From contig NZ_CP032694.1 of NCBI RefSeq assembly GCF_003627755.1, positions 2,347,501 to 2,411,500 of the forward strand: a DNA stretch of 64,000 nucleotides, in the 5' to 3' direction. The DNA comes from Rhizobium jaguaris (GTDB taxonomy: Bacteria; Pseudomonadota; Alphaproteobacteria; Rhizobiales; Rhizobiaceae). The notes under the pieces were generated by a model. The model made no database searches and had not been told where the DNA came from. It saw nothing but the letters and a program-made list of their open reading frames with translations. The position numbers were made by a program, and so were the translations under genes. Below are positions 53,790 to 62,728 of the stretch, piece by piece. Position 1 is the stretch's first letter; the number at the start of each line of letters is the position of its first letter.

Positions 53790-54662
53790 ATGGCAAGGGT
53801 CGCATTCATTGGCATGGGCGTCATGGGCTATCCCATGGCAGGGCATCTGAAGGTCAAGGGCGGTCATGACGTCACCGTCTATAACCGCACTGTCGCCAAG
53901 GGAGAGGCTTGGGCGAAACAATTTGACGGCAAGTTTGCCCCCACCCCTGCCGCTGCGGCCGAAGGCGCCGATTTCGTCTTCACCTGCGTCGGCAATGACG
54001 AAGACCTGCGTTCGGTAACGACTGGCAAGGATGGCGTACTCTCCGGCATGAAGGCGGGCGCAATCCTGATCGACAACACCACAGCAAGCGCCGAGGTCGC
54101 TCGCGAGCTCTATGCCGCAGCCAAGGAAAAAGGCGTGGACTTCATCGACGCCCCTGTCTCCGGCGGCCAGGCCGGCGCAGAAAACGGCGTCTTGACCGTC
54201 ATGTGCGGCGGCGATGAGGCGGTGTTCGAAAAAGCAAAGCCGGTGATCGATGCCTATGCCCGCATGGTCGGCCTGATGGGCGCCGCCGGCGCAGGGCAAC
54301 TCACCAAGATGATCAACCAAATCTGCATCGCCGGCGTCGTCCAGGGCCTTGCCGAAGGCATCCATTTCGGCAAGCAGGCCGGCCTCGACATCGAAAAGGT
54401 AGTGGAAGTCATCTCCAAGGGTGCGGCTGGTTCCTGGCAGATGGAAAACCGCCACAAGACCATGAATGTCGGTAAATACGACTTCGGCTTTGCCGTCGAC
54501 TGGATGCGCAAGGATCTCGACATCGTCTTGTCCGAAGCCCGCCGCAACGAGGCCAAACTGCCGCTGACCGCCCTCGTCGATCAGTTTTACGGCGACGTGC
54601 AGGCCATGGGCGGCAATCGCTGGGACACGTCGTCACTGCTGGCAAGACTGGATAAGAAATAA
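53790..54662 (+). CDS. 3-hydroxyisobutyrate dehydrogenase-family oxidoreductase
   Basis: A 290-residue beta-hydroxyacid dehydrogenase. The NAD(P) loop is FIGMGVMGYPMAGHL at residues 5-19, the substrate run is DAPVSGGQAGAENG, and the catalytic lysine lies in GAGQLTKMINQI. The family includes 3-hydroxyisobutyrate and tartronate semialdehyde reductases; the substrate is not clear here. ATG 53790 follows GGAAGGAG. Cytoplasmic and probably monocistronic. Confidence 0.9.
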   Translation: MARVAFIGMGVMGYPMAGHLKVKGGHDVTVYNRTVAKGEAWAKQFDGKFAPTPAAAAEGADFVFTCVGNDEDLRSVTTGKDGVLSGMKAGAILIDNTTASAEVARELYAAAKEKGVDFIDAPVSGGQAGAENGVLTVMCGGDEAVFEKAKPVIDAYARMVGLMGAAGAGQLTKMINQICIAGVVQGLAEGIHFGKQAGLDIEKVVEVISKGAAGSWQMENRHKTMNVGKYDFGFAVDWMRKDLDIVLSEARRNEAKLPLTALVDQFYGDVQAMGGNRWDTSSLLARLDKK

Positions 54663-54696
54663 CGCAAAGCAATCCGTCCAAAGACGGTTCTTTACA

Positions 54697-54722
54697 GAGC
54701 GCTATTGTTAAAAATGGCGCTC
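54697..54722. terminator. hairpin between convergent dehydrogenase and Lrp genes
   Basis: GAGCGCTATT and its near complement AAATGGCGCTC form a stem with an A-rich loop. The 3' end overlaps the Lrp stop codon. It may terminate both genes, but the T-run is weak. Confidence 0.5.
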
Positions 54723-55209
54723 AATCGTCGCTCGATTTTGCATTCTCCAGCATCATGTAATCCAGCGGCAGCTCCGTCGAATACTTGATCTGCTCCATTG
54801 CGAAGGCCGAGGAGACATCGCGGATTTCGATCTTGGCGATCATACGCTTGTAGAAAGCGTCATAGGCCGCAATATCCGGGACGACGACGCGCAGGAGGTA
54901 GTCGACGTCGCCGCTCATGCGATAGAATTCCACCACTTCCGGGAAATCGGCGATCACTTCGGAAAAGCGCTTCAGCCATTCGATCGAGTGGCTGTTGGTG
55001 CGGATCGAGACGAAAACGGTGACCTTGGTATTGACCTTTTCGGGATCGAGCAGCGCCACGCGACGGCGAATGACGCCATCCTCTTCCATCTTCTGGATAC
55101 GGCGCCAGCATGGTGTCGTCGACAGCCCGACCTTCTTTGCAAGATCGGCCACGGCCAGAGTGGAATCCTCCTGCAGCAGACGCAGGATTTTGCGGTCAAG
55201 ACGGTCCAT
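54721..55209 (-). CDS. Lrp/AsnC-family transcriptional regulator
   Basis: A 162-residue regulator with an N-terminal helix-turn-helix (LDRKILRLLQEDSTLAVADLAKKVGLSTTPCWRRIQKMEEDGVI, about 4-47) and a C-terminal RAM ligand-binding domain. It probably responds to an amino acid. Its target is not visible; no transport or catabolic gene for amino acids is divergent from it. Confidence 0.94.
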   Translation of the reverse strand: MDRLDRKILRLLQEDSTLAVADLAKKVGLSTTPCWRRIQKMEEDGVIRRRVALLDPEKVNTKVTVFVSIRTNSHSIEWLKRFSEVIADFPEVVEFYRMSGDVDYLLRVVVPDIAAYDAFYKRMIAKIEIRDVSSAFAMEQIKYSTELPLDYMMLENAKSSDD

Positions 55210-55275
55210 TTCGATTGCCCTTTCGAATTATATTCTCTCTATAGCGCATTTTTACCGGAGGAAAAGAAACTTGTT

Positions 55276-55908
55276 TCAAGAAACAAGGATTTTCACACGC
55301 TCCCGCAATACTGGCAGCAATTCCGTCTCAAACCAGGGATTGCGTTTCAACCAGCCGCTGTTGCGCCAGCTCGGATGCGGTAACGGCAAGACGGCGGGCG
55401 ATTGGTTGGTAAAGAGGTACCGCCGCCATTCCGAAACGGTTTCTGTCATCGATGCCATTCGTCTCGGGCCGAGATGCCAAGCCTGAGCATATTGACCGAT
55501 GGTCAGGACGAGTTCGATTTGCGGCATGGCATCCATGGCTCTCTGCCGCCAAAGCGGTGCGCATTCCCTGCGGGGTGGCAAATCACCACCAGCAGCGTCA
55601 TAGCCAGGGAAGCAGAAACCCATTCCCATGATGGCGAAATGCTCGACGTTGTAAAAGCTGTCGCGCTCGACGCCCAACCATTGCCGCAGCCGGTCGCCGG
55701 ATGCGTCGTTGAACGGCAGGCCGCTTTCATGTACCCGCAGCCCCGGCGCCTGCCCGGCGATCAGGATGCGCGCCGTCGCCGACAACACGGCGACCGGTCT
55801 CGGCTCATGCGGCAGCCGATCCGCCTCCCCGCGTATCGGCGCGTCGCGGCAGACACGGCAAACCGCGATGGCTTTGCGCAGCGCCTGCAATTCTTCTTCC
55901 TGCGCCAT
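55276..55908 (-). CDS. uracil-DNA glycosylase-family protein
   Basis: A 210-residue protein of the UDG superfamily. It has a Cys17-x2-Cys20 pair (CRVC) near the start and the glycosylase-like run ILIAGQAPGLRVHESGLPFNDASGDRLRQWL, then LPLPHPSWRN near the C-terminus. These resemble family 4/5 enzymes, but only two of the usual four cluster cysteines are clear, so catalytic status is uncertain. The start ATG 55908 overlaps the thermonuclease stop by 1 nt (TGATG). It may act in base-excision repair. Confidence 0.8.
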   Translation of the reverse strand: MAQEEELQALRKAIAVCRVCRDAPIRGEADRLPHEPRPVAVLSATARILIAGQAPGLRVHESGLPFNDASGDRLRQWLGVERDSFYNVEHFAIMGMGFCFPGYDAAGGDLPPRRECAPLWRQRAMDAMPQIELVLTIGQYAQAWHLGPRRMASMTETVSEWRRYLFTNQSPAVLPLPHPSWRNSGWLKRNPWFETELLPVLRERVKILVS

Positions 55909-56480
55909 CACCGATCCCATCCGACAAACCGTCGCAAATAGTCTCCCAACCCGGCTAACGGATCGCCGCTCCGGGCGCGTTCCGCCTGCTCTTCCCGCCG
56001 ATAGTCGCGCGGCCGCTCGAAATCGCCGGCCCAAAGCCCGGCCCTCGCCTGCCGCGCCGCAGCCTCCTCCGCGGCGTAGCCGCCATAAGACACGGCCATG
56101 CCGCTGCGCACCATCGCGCTATTGATGTCGACGTCGCCAGCTTTGCAGGTCACCAACAGCCGGCCGTAGCGGTCATGTTCGCTCCCCCGACATTCCGCCG
56201 GAGCCGTCTTCATTAATTTATCAAGTGCTTTGCGCGCCTCTTCGCCGCAGGCCCATCCAACATGATCGCGCTGACATTGCTGCCGATATTCCGGCGCATC
56301 GATGCCGAGCAGCCGCAGACGGTCACCGTCCTGGGCGAGCGTATCGCCGTCAACGACATAAAAACTGCCAGTTTGAATGAGTTCTGGGCGATTGTTCATC
56401 TTCAACGCCAGCAAGGCGATCAGCCCCAGCAGCGCGAATGTGGTTACGCCGTCACGAAACAGGCGGCCGAACCGCGTCAC
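55908..56480 (-). CDS. thermonuclease-family (SNase) protein with membrane anchor
   Basis: A 190-residue staphylococcal-nuclease-like protein. Residues about 10-27 form a membrane anchor or uncleaved signal. The OB-fold domain has DGDTLAQDGDRLRLLGIDAPE, then a conserved basic run with CRGSEHDRYGRLLVTC, close to the SNase catalytic Arg-Glu-Arg layout. GTG 56480 is used because AAGGAGG lies 7 nt upstream. The stop is fused to the UDG-like start (TGATG). Confidence 0.88.
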   Translation of the reverse strand: MTRFGRLFRDGVTTFALLGLIALLALKMNNRPELIQTGSFYVVDGDTLAQDGDRLRLLGIDAPEYRQQCQRDHVGWACGEEARKALDKLMKTAPAECRGSEHDRYGRLLVTCKAGDVDINSAMVRSGMAVSYGGYAAEEAAARQARAGLWAGDFERPRDYRREEQAERARSGDPLAGLGDYLRRFVGWDR

Positions 56481-56603
56481 GCTTTTGCCTCCTTAAAGAA
56501 CAAACCCTTGGCAAAGATGGCAAACAAATCATTTCTGAGCAGCATCTTCTTAAGGTTTGGCCGGTAGTCTGTAGCCCTAGGCAGGCCAAGTTTCAACGTA
56601 TCC

Positions 56604-58133
56604 ATGAGCACCGGCGTCAGCACATCGACAGATAAGATCATCGTCGACCGATCGCGCAGTCACCGTAACCGGGCTGTGTCGAAAGCGGTGCGGCAGACGC
56701 GTGAGCGCCTGCAATCCGGCCACAGCCGGAGCTTCGATCCCGAAATCATGATGATGCATGTCGACACCCTCCTACAGGGTGCCTCGGTTATGCCGATCTT
56801 CGTCATCATCGTCGCAGCGCTCGGCGCCTATCTAACACGCGACGCGCAGATTTTCATTTGGGCCATCCCGACGCTCTCGGCACACGCCATCAACATGCTG
56901 CTCGGACGCCGCGCGAAGAAGCGCGAGATGACGGCCGAGCGCACCCGGAAATGGCGCCAGATCTTGTTGCTTGGCCAGCTGCTCATCGGCTTTTGCTGGG
57001 CGTTCTTCGCCATGCAGAACTGTTCGACCTGCGGCGGCGACAGCTTCGTGCTCTATAAGAGCGCAACGCTGCTGGTGGCGATTTGCGTCACTGCCATGGC
57101 AAATTTCATGCTTCCGCGTGCCGTGCCGTTCTCGTTTGCGCCAGCAACCGTCGCGCTCGCCGTCAAAGCGGCGCTGACGCGCAATCCGCTCGACATCGCC
57201 CTGACCGCCGCCGTCGCCGTTGCCGTCATCTTCTTCACCTTCATTACCAACAGGATGTTTCAATCGAACCTGAAGATCCTCTCGTTCCAGTCGGAAAAGG
57301 ACGATCTGATCGCCGAGCTGGAAGTCGCGAAATCCATGTCGGATGAAGCACGCCGCCGAGCCGAAGAGGCGAACCTCGCCAAGTCACGCTTCCTGGCCTC
57401 GATGTCGCACGAGCTCAGAACGCCGCTCAACGCCATCCTCGGCTTTTCCGAGGTCATGTCGGCGGAGGTGATGGGACCGCTGAACAACGCCACCTACCGC
57501 GAATACACCACCGACATCCATCGTTCGGGGCAGCATCTGCTCAACCTGATCAACGAGATTCTAGACCTATCGCGCATCGAGGCCGGTAAATATGAGCTGA
57601 ACGAGGAGGCAATCTCGCTACTTGATATAGCGGAGGATTGCATCGGCATGGTGCAATTGCGCGCGCGTGGCAAGAACATCTCCATCTCGCCGCAGTTCGA
57701 GCCTGAGCTCCCTTCGGTCTGGGCTGATGAGAAGTCCATGCGCCAGGTGATCCTGAATCTTCTCTCGAATGCGGTGAAATTCACGCCGCAAGGCGGAGAG
57801 ATCACCGTCAAGGTCGGCTGGACCGCCGGCGGCGGGCAATATGTCGCCATCAAGGACAATGGTCCCGGCATTCCCGAGGAGGAAATACCGGTAGTCCTGT
57901 CCGCCTTCGGCCAGGGTTCGATCGCCATCAAGAGCGCCGAACAGGGTACCGGCCTCGGCCTGCCGATCGTTCAGGCGATTCTTGCCAAACATGACGGCCA
58001 GTTCATGCTGAAATCCAAGCTACGAGAGGGCACGGAAGTCATCGCCATCCTGCCAGCCAAGCGCGTACTGCAAAGCCTGCCCGCCATCGAGGACGCGCCT
58101 TTGGTCGAGCGCCGCAAAAAGAGCTTTGCCTGA
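56604..58133 (+). CDS. membrane-bound sensor histidine kinase (PdhS/PleC-like)
   Basis: A 509-residue kinase with about five membrane segments in residues 60-215 and no large sensor domain. A coiled coil follows, then the HisKA box SRFLASMSHELRTPLNAILGFSEVM with phospho-acceptor His269. The ATPase part has NLLSNAVKF, DNGPGIP and GTGLGLPI. The H-box sequence is the form seen in PdhS/PleC/DivJ kinases that act on the cell-cycle regulator DivK in alphaproteobacteria. No response-regulator gene is adjacent, which also fits that class. The exact orthologue is not certain. Confidence 0.88.
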   Translation: MSTGVSTSTDKIIVDRSRSHRNRAVSKAVRQTRERLQSGHSRSFDPEIMMMHVDTLLQGASVMPIFVIIVAALGAYLTRDAQIFIWAIPTLSAHAINMLLGRRAKKREMTAERTRKWRQILLLGQLLIGFCWAFFAMQNCSTCGGDSFVLYKSATLLVAICVTAMANFMLPRAVPFSFAPATVALAVKAALTRNPLDIALTAAVAVAVIFFTFITNRMFQSNLKILSFQSEKDDLIAELEVAKSMSDEARRRAEEANLAKSRFLASMSHELRTPLNAILGFSEVMSAEVMGPLNNATYREYTTDIHRSGQHLLNLINEILDLSRIEAGKYELNEEAISLLDIAEDCIGMVQLRARGKNISISPQFEPELPSVWADEKSMRQVILNLLSNAVKFTPQGGEITVKVGWTAGGGQYVAIKDNGPGIPEEEIPVVLSAFGQGSIAIKSAEQGTGLGLPIVQAILAKHDGQFMLKSKLREGTEVIAILPAKRVLQSLPAIEDAPLVERRKKSFA

Positions 58134-58155
58134 CGTTCAGGCTACAAAGCGCAAT

Positions 58156-58256
58156 GCATGTCGCGCAAAAGTGTGCGGCGGTTTTGCGAAAACGACATGC
58201 AAAAACAAGAAGCTAAAGCGTGGGAGCGAATCTGAAAGATCGCGACGAGCTTTAGC
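58156..58256. repeat. RIME-like repeat of two palindromes
   Basis: Two adjacent 45-nt palindromes. The first (58156-58200) has arms GCATGTCGCGCAAAA and TTTTGCG-AAAA-CGACATGC. The second (58212-58256) has arms GCTAAAGC and GCTTTAGC with inner GCGA/TCGC. Two large palindromes in about 100 bp is the described layout of RIME1 elements in Rhizobium and Sinorhizobium. The end of the element overlaps the dgkA stop codon. Confidence 0.8.
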
Positions 58257-58644
58257 GGAAAAACAGGTGGCTGGTGATGGTGTAAAGCAGATAGAGGCCG
58301 GCGGCGACCAGCATGCAGAGAACTGCGAAAGAGCCGAGATCCTTGGCATGCTTGCCGACGTTCGATATCTCGGGCGAAATCCGATCGATGACTTCCTCGA
58401 CCGCGGTATTCATCGCCTCGACAGCAAAAACGCCGAGAAACAGCACGACGGCAATCATGATTTCCGCAAGCGTTGCCCCGACGACGACGAGCAGGATCAA
58501 TCCAGCGGCTGCGAACAAAAGCTCCTGCCGGAAAGCCGATTCCTGCAGCAGGCGCTGAAAGCCGCCCCAGGAATAACCGGCGGCCGCGAGGAAATGCCGG
58601 ATTCCGGTTTCCTTGTTTACTGCTGATTTTGAAAACTCGGCCAT
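58252..58644 (-). CDS. dgkA: diacylglycerol kinase
   Basis: A 130-residue membrane enzyme with three membrane helices that phosphorylates diacylglycerol to phosphatidic acid. The active-site run VEAMNTAVEEVID covers 75-87 (Glu76, Asn79, Glu83, Asp87), followed by HAKDLGSFAV. In rhizobia it recycles diacylglycerol left after lipid head-group transfer, such as from phosphoglycerol modification of cyclic glucans. The last codon and stop fall inside the RIME-like repeat. Confidence 0.95.
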   Translation of the reverse strand: MAEFSKSAVNKETGIRHFLAAAGYSWGGFQRLLQESAFRQELLFAAAGLILLVVVGATLAEIMIAVVLFLGVFAVEAMNTAVEEVIDRISPEISNVGKHAKDLGSFAVLCMLVAAGLYLLYTITSHLFFR

Positions 58645-58791
58645 TCCCGCCCCGCTTGCAACGTTCTAACCCGCAATCTAGCAGCCTTGCGAATACCGTC
58701 TTGTCATTTTCCAAGCAAGCCGATGACTGAGTCGACCAAAGAAATCATTACAGATTTATGACATAAATCAAAAGTCGGTCGGAATTTGGGA

Positions 58792-58820
58792 GGCGGGGCG
58801 CTGAATGGCAGCACCCCGCC
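58792..58820 (-). terminator. hairpin after cobT
   Basis: On the minus strand a 12-pair stem GGCGGGGTGCTG and CAGCGCCCCGCC, with one T-G pair and a 5-nt loop, lies 10 nt after the cobT stop. No T-run follows, so termination may be Rho-assisted. Confidence 0.6.
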
Positions 58821-58830
58821 GTTTCGTCCA

Positions 58831-59847
58831 TTAATGTTTGTTCGCTACCCCGGCACTCTCAAACGTCGCCATGCCGGAATGGCAGGCGGCGGCGGCCTTG
58901 ACGATACCGGCGGCGAGCGCCGCACCCGTGCCTTCTCCAAGCCGCATGCCGAGCGCCAGCAACGGCGTCTTGCCGAGCTTGTCGATGGCTTTGAGATGCC
59001 CCGGCTCAGCCGAAACGTGACCGATGAGGCAATGGTCGAGCGCAGACGGATTGGCGGCTTTCAGGATCGAGGCAGCGGCGGTCGCGACGTAACCGTCGAT
59101 AATAACAGGGATACGCTCCATGCGGGCGGCGAGGATGGCGCCGGCCATGGCCGCGATCTCACGGCCGCCGAGGCGGCGCAGCACTTCCAGCGGATCGGAA
59201 AGATGGTCGCGATGCAGCGCCACGGCCTTTTCCACGGCGGCGATCTTGCGCTTCAGCATCTCGCCTTCTGAACCGGTTCCGGGACCAACCCACTCCGCCG
59301 CCGTGCCGCCATAGAGCGCATAGTGGATGGCGGCGGCGATCGTGGTGTTGCCGATCCCCATTTCGCCGACGCAGAGCAGATCCGTACCGCCTGCAATGGC
59401 CTCCATGCCGAAGGCCATGGTTGCGGCGCAATCACGTTCGCTGAGTGCCGGCTCTTCGGTAATGTCGGCGGTCGGGAAATCCAGCGCCAGGTCGAACACC
59501 TTCAGGCCGAGATCATAGGCGACGCAGATCTGGTTGATCGCAGCGCCGCCGGCCGCGAAATTCTCCACCATCTGCTGCGTTACCGCGGGCGGAAACGGCG
59601 TGATGCCCTGCTTGGTAACGCCGTGATTGCCGGCAAAGATCGCCACCAGCGGGCGGTTGACCGCGGGCGGCCGGCCGGTCCAGGCGGCGAGCCAGAAGGC
59701 AATCTCTTCCAGGCGACCGAGAGCGCCCGGTGGTTTGGTGAGCTGCGCGTCACGCTCGCGCGCCGCCACCAGCGCTCGGGAGTCCGGGCCAGGAAGGTCG
59801 CGCAGCAGCGTGCGGAAATCGTCGAATGGCAGGCCGGTAACGCTCAT
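58831..59847 (-). CDS. cobT: nicotinate-nucleotide-dimethylbenzimidazole phosphoribosyltransferase
   Basis: A 338-residue enzyme that makes alpha-ribazole phosphate for the lower ligand of vitamin B12. Conserved runs are [65 protein letters not shown] and the C-terminal [10 protein letters not shown] containing the catalytic glutamate. Called cobU in the Pseudomonas naming. AAGGAACGG precedes the ATG. Divergent from cobS by 123 nt, with no cobalamin riboswitch visible in the gap. Confidence 0.95.
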   Translation of the reverse strand: MSVTGLPFDDFRTLLRDLPGPDSRALVAARERDAQLTKPPGALGRLEEIAFWLAAWTGRPPAVNRPLVAIFAGNHGVTKQGITPFPPAVTQQMVENFAAGGAAINQICVAYDLGLKVFDLALDFPTADITEEPALSERDCAATMAFGMEAIAGGTDLLCVGEMGIGNTTIAAAIHYALYGGTAAEWVGPGTGSEGEMLKRKIAAVEKAVALHRDHLSDPLEVLRRLGGREIAAMAGAILAARMERIPVIIDGYVATAAASILKAANPSALDHCLIGHVSAEPGHLKAIDKLGKTPLLALGMRLGEGTGAALAAGIVKAAAACHSGMATFESAGVANKH

Positions 59848-59970
59848 GAATGCCGTTCCTTGTCTTTTGATCTCAAATCAGGTTCTTTGCGTGCCACTCT
59901 ATTAGTCGCCAGCACTGATGCGAACAACTCCAAAAACGCCCGATGCTGTCGCAGGAATGACGGGGAGCGG

Positions 59971-60753
59971 ATGAATATTTCGGAATACACAAGCGATATC
60001 GCGCGCGCCGTCGCCTTCTTGAGCCGTATTCCAGTGCCGTCTTCTTTCTTCGAAGGCTATGACGGCAGGCTCGCCCGTGTCTCCCGTACCTTCCCCCTCG
60101 CCGGCTTGCTGATCGCCTTGCCCGCCGCGATCGTCTTCGCCCTGCTGCTTGCCTTCCAGGCCGACCCGCTGATGGCGTCGCTGCTGGCGCTGGCCGTCCA
60201 GACGATGACGACCGGCGCATTACACGAGGACGGTCTCAGCGACACCGCCGACGGCGTTGGCGGTGGCAAGGATCGCGATAGGGCGCTCACGATCATGAAG
60301 GATAGCCGCATCGGCACCTACGGCGCGATCGCGTTGATCCTCTCTTTCGGGCTGCGCGCCGCAGCGCTTGCCGCCATCGCCAGCTACCTTGCACCCTTCG
60401 CCGCAGCCCTTGCTTTGCTGGCTGCGGCCGTTCTCAGCCGCGGCGCCATGGTCTGGCATTGGTATGTTCTGCCTGCCGCCAAGCCGGACGGAGTTGCCGC
60501 CTCGGCCGGCAAGCCGGATTACGGCGCAATGCAAATGGCGCTCATTACCGCGCTGGTGCTTTCAGCTTTTCTGCTCTGGCCGAGCCTCAGGCTTCCTGGC
60601 TTTATCCTGTGCCTTTTTGTCACGGCGGCTGCGGCTTTTCTTTTTACCCGGCGAATACGCCAAAGGCTTTCCGGTCACACCGGTGACACCGTCGGTGCAA
60701 CACAGCAGATTTGCGAGATCGCCGTCCTCTGTACCCTTGCCATGTGCGTTTGA
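59971..60753 (+). CDS. cobS: adenosylcobinamide-GDP ribazoletransferase
   Basis: A 260-residue membrane enzyme that joins adenosylcobinamide-GDP and alpha-ribazole to form cobalamin. The metal-binding run [37 protein letters not shown] is typical. Several membrane segments follow. ATG 59971 has GGGGAG just upstream. It uses the product of the divergent cobT. Called cobV in Pseudomonas. Confidence 0.95.
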   Translation: MNISEYTSDIARAVAFLSRIPVPSSFFEGYDGRLARVSRTFPLAGLLIALPAAIVFALLLAFQADPLMASLLALAVQTMTTGALHEDGLSDTADGVGGGKDRDRALTIMKDSRIGTYGAIALILSFGLRAAALAAIASYLAPFAAALALLAAAVLSRGAMVWHWYVLPAAKPDGVAASAGKPDYGAMQMALITALVLSAFLLWPSLRLPGFILCLFVTAAAAFLFTRRIRQRLSGHTGDTVGATQQICEIAVLCTLAMCV

Positions 60754-60774
60754 AGCATCGATATATATGCCCTT

Positions 60775-60996
60775 ATGCTAACACCCTGCATCCTCGTTTG
60801 CTCCATCGACACCAACACCGGCTATTGCTTCGGCTGTGGGCGCACGCGCGAAGAAATCGGCGCATGGATGACCTACAGCGACGACGAGCGGCGGGAAATC
60901 ATGGATGTTTTGCCGGAGCGCCTCGCCACCGTCGAACGCAAGCCGCGCCGCGAGACCCGTCGTCAGCGGCTGGCGCGGGAGCGCAGCACCATATGA
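60775..60996 (+). CDS. DUF1289 small Cys-rich protein
   Basis: A 73-residue protein with four cysteines, Cys5, Cys9, Cys18 and Cys21 (CILVCSIDTNTGYCFGCGRTREEI), and the WMTYSDDERREIM run of DUF1289. It may bind zinc or an iron-sulfur cluster. The stop overlaps the following protease start (ATGA), so the two are coupled. It follows cobS by 21 nt. Confidence 0.88.
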   Translation: MLTPCILVCSIDTNTGYCFGCGRTREEIGAWMTYSDDERREIMDVLPERLATVERKPRRETRRQRLARERSTI

Positions 60997-61694
60997 ACCG
61001 CCTGAACATCGCGCTTGCTGTCATTGGTATCGGCCTCGCGCTCCTCGTGTTCAACAATAGCAGCGGTACGACCTTGGGCATGGACAATAACGCCTTCGCC
61101 GGCGTCGTCTATCTGGTACCGCTTGCCCTGGTCATCGGCGCTGGCGTCTGGGCCAGCCGCCATACGGCTAGCAAGTCCCTGCGCAATCTGCTGATCTGGC
61201 TGGTCATCATCATGGCTGTGGCGACGGCTTATATTTACCGTCGCGATGCCCAGCAGGTCGGCGACCGGCTGTTTGCAGGCCTTGTGCCTGGCCACGCCGT
61301 CGTCGTCACGACCAGCGAAGGAGGCCAGGAAGTAATCCTGCACAAGTTGATGAACGGCCATTTCGAGGCGCAGGTGATGATCAACGGCCAGCCGATCGAC
61401 ATGCTCGTCGATACTGGCGCCAGCACGGTTGCCTTGTCGCAGAGAGATGCCGCGCGCGTCGGTATCATCCCGGAAAACCTCACTTATTCCATGACGGTCG
61501 TCACTGCCAACGGCAGGGCCAGGGCTGCACCCGTTGAACTTGGGTCCGTCGCCATAGGCCCAATTCAGCGCCACGATGTCAAAGCGACCGTCGCAGAAGA
61601 CGGCAAGCTCGACCAAAGCCTGCTCGGCATGAGCTTCCTCGAAACATTGGGGTCGATGCAGATGCAGACGGATGAGCTGCGGTTGAGGGATTGA
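60993..61694 (+). CDS. TIGR02281-type retropepsin-like membrane aspartic protease
   Basis: A 233-residue protein with three predicted membrane segments (about 5-21, 38-53 and 66-82), then a periplasmic single-lobed aspartic protease fold. The active site is Asp140-Thr-Gly in MLVDTGASTVALS, with SLLGMSFLETLGS near the end. This matches the clan AA family often found in rhizobia beside DUF1289. It would act as a dimer. Substrate unknown. Confidence 0.88.
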   Translation: MNRLNIALAVIGIGLALLVFNNSSGTTLGMDNNAFAGVVYLVPLALVIGAGVWASRHTASKSLRNLLIWLVIIMAVATAYIYRRDAQQVGDRLFAGLVPGHAVVVTTSEGGQEVILHKLMNGHFEAQVMINGQPIDMLVDTGASTVALSQRDAARVGIIPENLTYSMTVVTANGRARAAPVELGSVAIGPIQRHDVKATVAEDGKLDQSLLGMSFLETLGSMQMQTDELRLRD

Positions 61695-61810
61695 AGACGA
61701 CATTGAAAGTCTGAGCATCATACTTCGATCATACCCGAAGCATCATGTACCAATCAGACGCTAGAGACGGTGATGCATAGTCCATTATCGATCTCGAAAG
61801 CTCACCCTTC

Positions 61811-62716
61811 ATGTCACCGACCAAAACCCATACGACGACGGAGCTTATGCTCCTGCTCATGCTCGCGACCTTCTGGGGCGCCTCCTATACTTTCATCAGG
61901 ATCGGCGTGGCGACCATCCCGCCGATCACCCTGATCACTGCACGCACGCTTATCGCCGGCAGCATATTGTTTGCGGTCGTCCGCTGGCGCGGGCTGGCAC
62001 TGCCGCGCGACCCGGCAATATGGCGTCGTTTTCTCATTCAGGCCTGCCTCAACAGCGTTATTCCTTTTACTCTCATTGCCTGGGCGGAACGCACCGTGGA
62101 TGCCGGTCTGGCGACCATTTTGAATTCGACCACGCCGATTTTCACCTTCCTGCTGGCTGCGATCTTGTTTCGCAACGAACTCGTCACTGCACGCAAGCTG
62201 TTCGGCATTGCGATGGGACTGACGGGCATCTGCTTCATTATCGGCTTCGACGCCTTGAACGGTTTCGGCCAGCAATTGCCGGCGCAGCTTGCGGTCGTGG
62301 CGGCATCGATCTGCTATGCCGGCGCTGCCTTGTTCGGCCGCAATTTCAAACACCTAGATCCGATGATGCCTGCAGTCGGTTCTCTTCTCTGCGGCGCCGT
62401 CATGCTCATCCCGGTCAGCCTCCTTGTCGATCGGCCTTGGACACTCACGCCCGCCTTCCCGTCGATCATCGCTCTCCTGGCCCTTGCGGTCCTATCGACC
62501 GCACTTGCTTTCTCGATCTATTTCCGGCTGATTCAGACCCTTGGACCGATCGGCACTACCGCGCAGGGCTATCTGCGCGTCCCGATCGGCGTCACCATTG
62601 GTGTCGTCTTCCTCGGCGAGCCTGTAACTCCCACAGCCGGCATCGGTCTCGTCTGCGTCATCGTCGGGGTGATGGCCATGACGATGACATCGCGAAAGAA
62701 GGCCGTGAGAGGATAG
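61811..62716 (+). CDS. DMT-family (EamA) exporter
   Basis: A 301-residue membrane protein with about ten segments and the EamA pattern FWGASYTFIRIGVATIPPITLITARTLIAG at the start and a second repeat after residue 150. Likely an exporter of a small metabolite; the substrate is unknown. No good ribosome site precedes the ATG. It ends 12 nt before the stop of the convergent acetyltransferase gene. Confidence 0.9.
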   Translation: MSPTKTHTTTELMLLLMLATFWGASYTFIRIGVATIPPITLITARTLIAGSILFAVVRWRGLALPRDPAIWRRFLIQACLNSVIPFTLIAWAERTVDAGLATILNSTTPIFTFLLAAILFRNELVTARKLFGIAMGLTGICFIIGFDALNGFGQQLPAQLAVVAASICYAGAALFGRNFKHLDPMMPAVGSLLCGAVMLIPVSLLVDRPWTLTPAFPSIIALLALAVLSTALAFSIYFRLIQTLGPIGTTAQGYLRVPIGVTIGVVFLGEPVTPTAGIGLVCVIVGVMAMTMTSRKKAVRG

Positions 62717-62728
62717 AAAAGGGAGGCG

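Noticed and set aside
59848..59970. possible cobalamin riboswitch between cobT and cobS
   Set aside because: The gap is 123 nt and shows no B12 box or conserved stem pattern.
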